DNA of 48,614 nucleotides from an uncultured Christensenellaceae bacterium (GTDB taxonomy: Bacteria > Bacillota > Clostridia > Christensenellales > Borkfalkiaceae). The DNA lies in NCBI GenBank assembly GCA_910588685.1, contig CAJUPX010000017.1, positions 1 to 48,614 of the forward strand. Direction: 5' to 3'. Positions 46,709-48,614 of this stretch are shown here, piece after piece. Within the stretch, counting starts at the first letter, position 1; every line of letters starts with the position of its first letter. The position numbers and the translations under genes were made by a program. The notes below the pieces were generated by a model, which did no database searches, was not told the DNA's origin, and saw only the letters and a program-made list of their open reading frames with translations.

Positions 46709-47965
46709 ATGAACGGATTATACGGAAAGCGTATCAAAAGATTAATATTAATAATGATATTCGCGTTGACGTTCATAGTGTCGTCCGCTCTTTTTATGGT
46801 TACGCGTTCAAGATACGTAACCGAAATGGGCGGTACGGGCACGGATTTAGGCGGACAGGACAACGACCTTGACAACGAAGTTGTAACGCCGTTCAACGTC
46901 GGTTCGCCTCTCGACCTGTTTAACGCGATAGCAAGCGGATACAATTACGTGCGGCTTAGCGCGGAGCTTGACGCGCCGATTATAATGACGGGCGATTCGC
47001 TCGACCTTAACGCAAATCTCACGCTCGATTTAAACGGCAACGAAATACAGCGTTCGAGCCGCGCGGGGCTTGTTTCCGTGTCGGAGGGAAAAACTCTTAC
47101 CATTGTCGATACGAAGGGCGGCGGCGGGCTTTACAACCCTACGGGCAACGTTCTTGCAATAAACGGCGGCGACCTCAACGTGTTCGGAGGCAAGTTCGAG
47201 AGCGGTCCGCGCGCCGGCGAATATTATTCCAACCTGCGCGCTTCCGCAGGCGGTCTTTATTCGGATATAAAGGTGGGCGCGGTTACGCCGCGTAAAAACG
47301 GCACGCCGTCGGAAATGCCTTTGCTGCCTGTACGTAAAGACGCCGCGGGCAATCTTATAGGCGGCAATATATACTTTGACGAAGCCGTCGGCGGCAGCGG
47401 TTCAACAATCGCGGCGGACACGTACTGTTACGTGGCTGTAAACGATAAACAGCTCGGCGAAGTTGCGGCTTTCGACGTATCGGAAGCGGCGTTTGTCTAT
47501 TCATATATATACGAATCGCAAGACGTTACTGTATTCGGTTTTAACGACGTTGTAAAAACTGCGGAAAGCGCGGTAGGCAATCTTAACGGCAAAACGCTTT
47601 ACAATAATTTTGCGGCAATTCAGATGCAGAGCGGCAAGCTCAACGTAAACGTCAACGTCGACGGCGCCTTGTCCGGTACCCGCGCGAGCGACGACGGCAG
47701 CTTTTACTCTTACTTCGGTACGCAGCATTCCGCGTGCGTATATATGACGGGCGGCGAGATGGACGTGAGCACTTCGGGGACTTTTCAAACGGTAGACCCC
47801 GGAACGCTGCCGCTCGGTTGCCTTGCTAAGAGCAGCGAGGGCTCGTGTATTATAAGCGAACGCCTGCGCGACACTTCTGAGGGCGGCGTGCTGGACTTCG
47901 GGGCGTCAAAGTCGAACACCTCGCCCGCGTCCGCCCAGCTTGCCGAATCGTTGACAAAGTCGTAA
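46709..47965 (+). CDS. Surface protein with RYVT motif, 3' end replaced
   Basis: This open frame of 418 residues has an anchor helix (about 10-32) and SRYVT at 34-38, matching the preceding gene in position. The body has a parallel-beta-helix look (LDLNANLTLDLNGNEIQRSS, TGNVLAINGGDLNVFGGKF) and Gly-rich turns. From about residue 390 on, the text comes from the opposite strand of a recombinase gene (sequence right of about 47880). The native C-terminus is therefore lost and the stop belongs to foreign DNA. A CGGGGGTTGA site precedes the ATG. It is likely co-transcribed with 45645. Confidence 0.75.
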   Translation: MNGLYGKRIKRLILIMIFALTFIVSSALFMVTRSRYVTEMGGTGTDLGGQDNDLDNEVVTPFNVGSPLDLFNAIASGYNYVRLSAELDAPIIMTGDSLDLNANLTLDLNGNEIQRSSRAGLVSVSEGKTLTIVDTKGGGGLYNPTGNVLAINGGDLNVFGGKFESGPRAGEYYSNLRASAGGLYSDIKVGAVTPRKNGTPSEMPLLPVRKDAAGNLIGGNIYFDEAVGGSGSTIAADTYCYVAVNDKQLGEVAAFDVSEAAFVYSYIYESQDVTVFGFNDVVKTAESAVGNLNGKTLYNNFAAIQMQSGKLNVNVNVDGALSGTRASDDGSFYSYFGTQHSACVYMTGGEMDVSTSGTFQTVDPGTLPLGCLAKSSEGSCIISERLRDTSEGGVLDFGASKSNTSPASAQLAESLTKS

Positions 47966-48588
47966 GTGATCGCGGCGCCGTCCTCGGTAAAATTGCAGAC
48001 CGCTCTGAAGTGGTCGTCGTACAGGTAGACCGCCGAGACAAAGACGTCGATGAACGTCTCCCTGAACTTCGGATCCGCGGGATCCCCGTCGCGGAAGCGT
48101 TCGAGCCAGAACGTCAACTGCTCGCGCGTCAGCTGCGGCTGCTGGCACTTTTCGTCCTCAATCGCGTTCTCCAAGTCAACCCGCCGCCCCTCAAGTTCGT
48201 CGAGGCGGGCCTTCGTGCTGGGCGTGATTATTCCTTGCTCGATGGCGGTGATTATATTCGCGATCGCGCGCTTGACATCGGAGAGCTCTGCCTCGAAGCC
48301 GCGGAGAACGCTGTCGTCCTTCTCGCGTTCCTGAAGGTCGAGCGCCGCGTCCACAATGACACGGATGACGTCGTCGTTCAGGATGCGCCCCTGAAGGAGC
48401 CGAACGATCTGCTCCTCGATCCAGTCCTTCTTGACTGGCTTCTTCATGCACCCGCGCTCGCGCTTCCGTTTTGCGCAGGTGTAATAATAGAATTTTTTGC
48501 CGCTTTTGCCCGTTCCGCTTTCGCCGACCATTGAGCTGCCGCAATGGCCGCAGAACAGCTTACTAATATGCGCAAATGGACAATGTAG
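47785..48588 (-). pseudogene. C-terminal fragment of a large serine recombinase
   Basis: The frame begins after a stop at 48589-48591 and shows the recombinase zinc ribbon KLFCGHCGSSMVGE followed by YTCAKRKRERGC (four Cys). A long Leu-zipper-like coiled coil follows (DDSVLRGFEAELSDVKRAIA, LDELEGRRVDLENAIEDE), and then RFRDGDPADPKFRETFIDVF and VSAVYLYDD. The catalytic N-terminal resolvase domain is missing. Its C-terminal 30 residues (after FDFDAPKSSTPP) are antisense of the surface gene. The DNA is much more GC-rich than its surroundings, indicating foreign origin. The GTG/ATG at 48531 is probably not a real start. Confidence 0.82.
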
Positions 48589-48614
48589 TTATTTTGGTTA
48601 GGTATCTTTGCCCA
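48589..48614. other. Window end beyond the recombinase fragment
   Basis: About 25 bases of lower GC follow the upstream end of the recombinase frame. They do not continue the recombinase and contain no recognisable feature. Confidence 0.4.

Noticed and set aside
48010..48534. Plus-strand protein over the recombinase fragment
   Set aside because: It is the antisense shadow of a GC-rich recombinase. The zinc-ribbon cysteines and coiled coil on the minus strand identify the true frame.

Overview
The window is a chromosomal segment of a Gram-positive anaerobe, most likely a Clostridia-class Firmicute. The reasons are Shine-Dalgarno-led genes, clean TTGACA/TATAAT promoters with 16-18 bp spacers, the order decarboxylase - holB - ricT(yaaT) - trmN6(yabB) - rsmI(yabC) known from Bacillus, a clostridial 2[4Fe-4S] ferredoxin, a FeoB-associated Cys-rich protein, and DUF4250 and DUF5685 proteins. 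Most of it is ordinary core genome. Anything finer than class level, such as a Christensenellales-like lineage, would be a guess.

Layout. 1-1000: a partial tRNA-Gln and an XRE repressor divergent from a small Cys-rich protein, with an operator inside the promoter spacer. 1-6.3 kb: GTP-type PEP carboxykinase, an unknown two-part protein, a DUF378 membrane protein, an apparently leaderless small gene, and an Lrp regulator abutting an aminotransferase. 6.3-12.3 kb: greA-lysS, then decarboxylase-holB-ricT. 12.3-14.7 kb: two unrecognised envelope proteins break the yaa/yab order. 14.8-18.7 kb: ferredoxin, trmN6-rsmI, a DUF697-like membrane protein and an M42 aminopeptidase. 18.7-23 kb: ABC exporter and mnmA facing DUF4250 across a shared -35 box, then tRNA-Arg and an unknown gene. 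23.4-28 kb: GH3 glycosidase, GtrA-like protein and ROK sugar kinase. 28-30 kb: CPBP protease and glyA. 30.1-33.3 kb: ferrous iron uptake (feoA-feoA-feoB-Cys-rich). 34-37.3 kb: aspartate aminotransferase, a P-loop protein and threonine synthase. 37.4-39.6 kb: an AT-rich patch with a secreted cysteine protease and a small anchored partner, followed by a broken gene. 39.8-45 kb: trpS, a DUF5685/J-like operon, a small membrane protein and rlmD. 45-48.6 kb: an XRE regulator facing two related surface proteins; the second is cut by a GC-rich serine-recombinase fragment.

The most distinctive feature is a family of six ~120-bp intergenic elements (3890, 8441, 8574, 33336, 40847, 42768). All lie in the same direction, directly downstream of + strand genes. 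Their ends pair with each other and switch together between two types (AAAACTCA/TGAGTTTT and AAAACGCG/CGCGTTTT), and a central hairpin also changes in a compensated way. In several copies the element supplies or touches the stop codon of the gene before it. Other points worth attention are two TATAAT-N6-ATG leaderless-type starts, a divergent promoter pair sharing one palindromic TTGCAA -35 box, a chain of hairpins in front of the DUF5685 gene, and the surface-protein locus with paired operators and its recombinase-scarred end.
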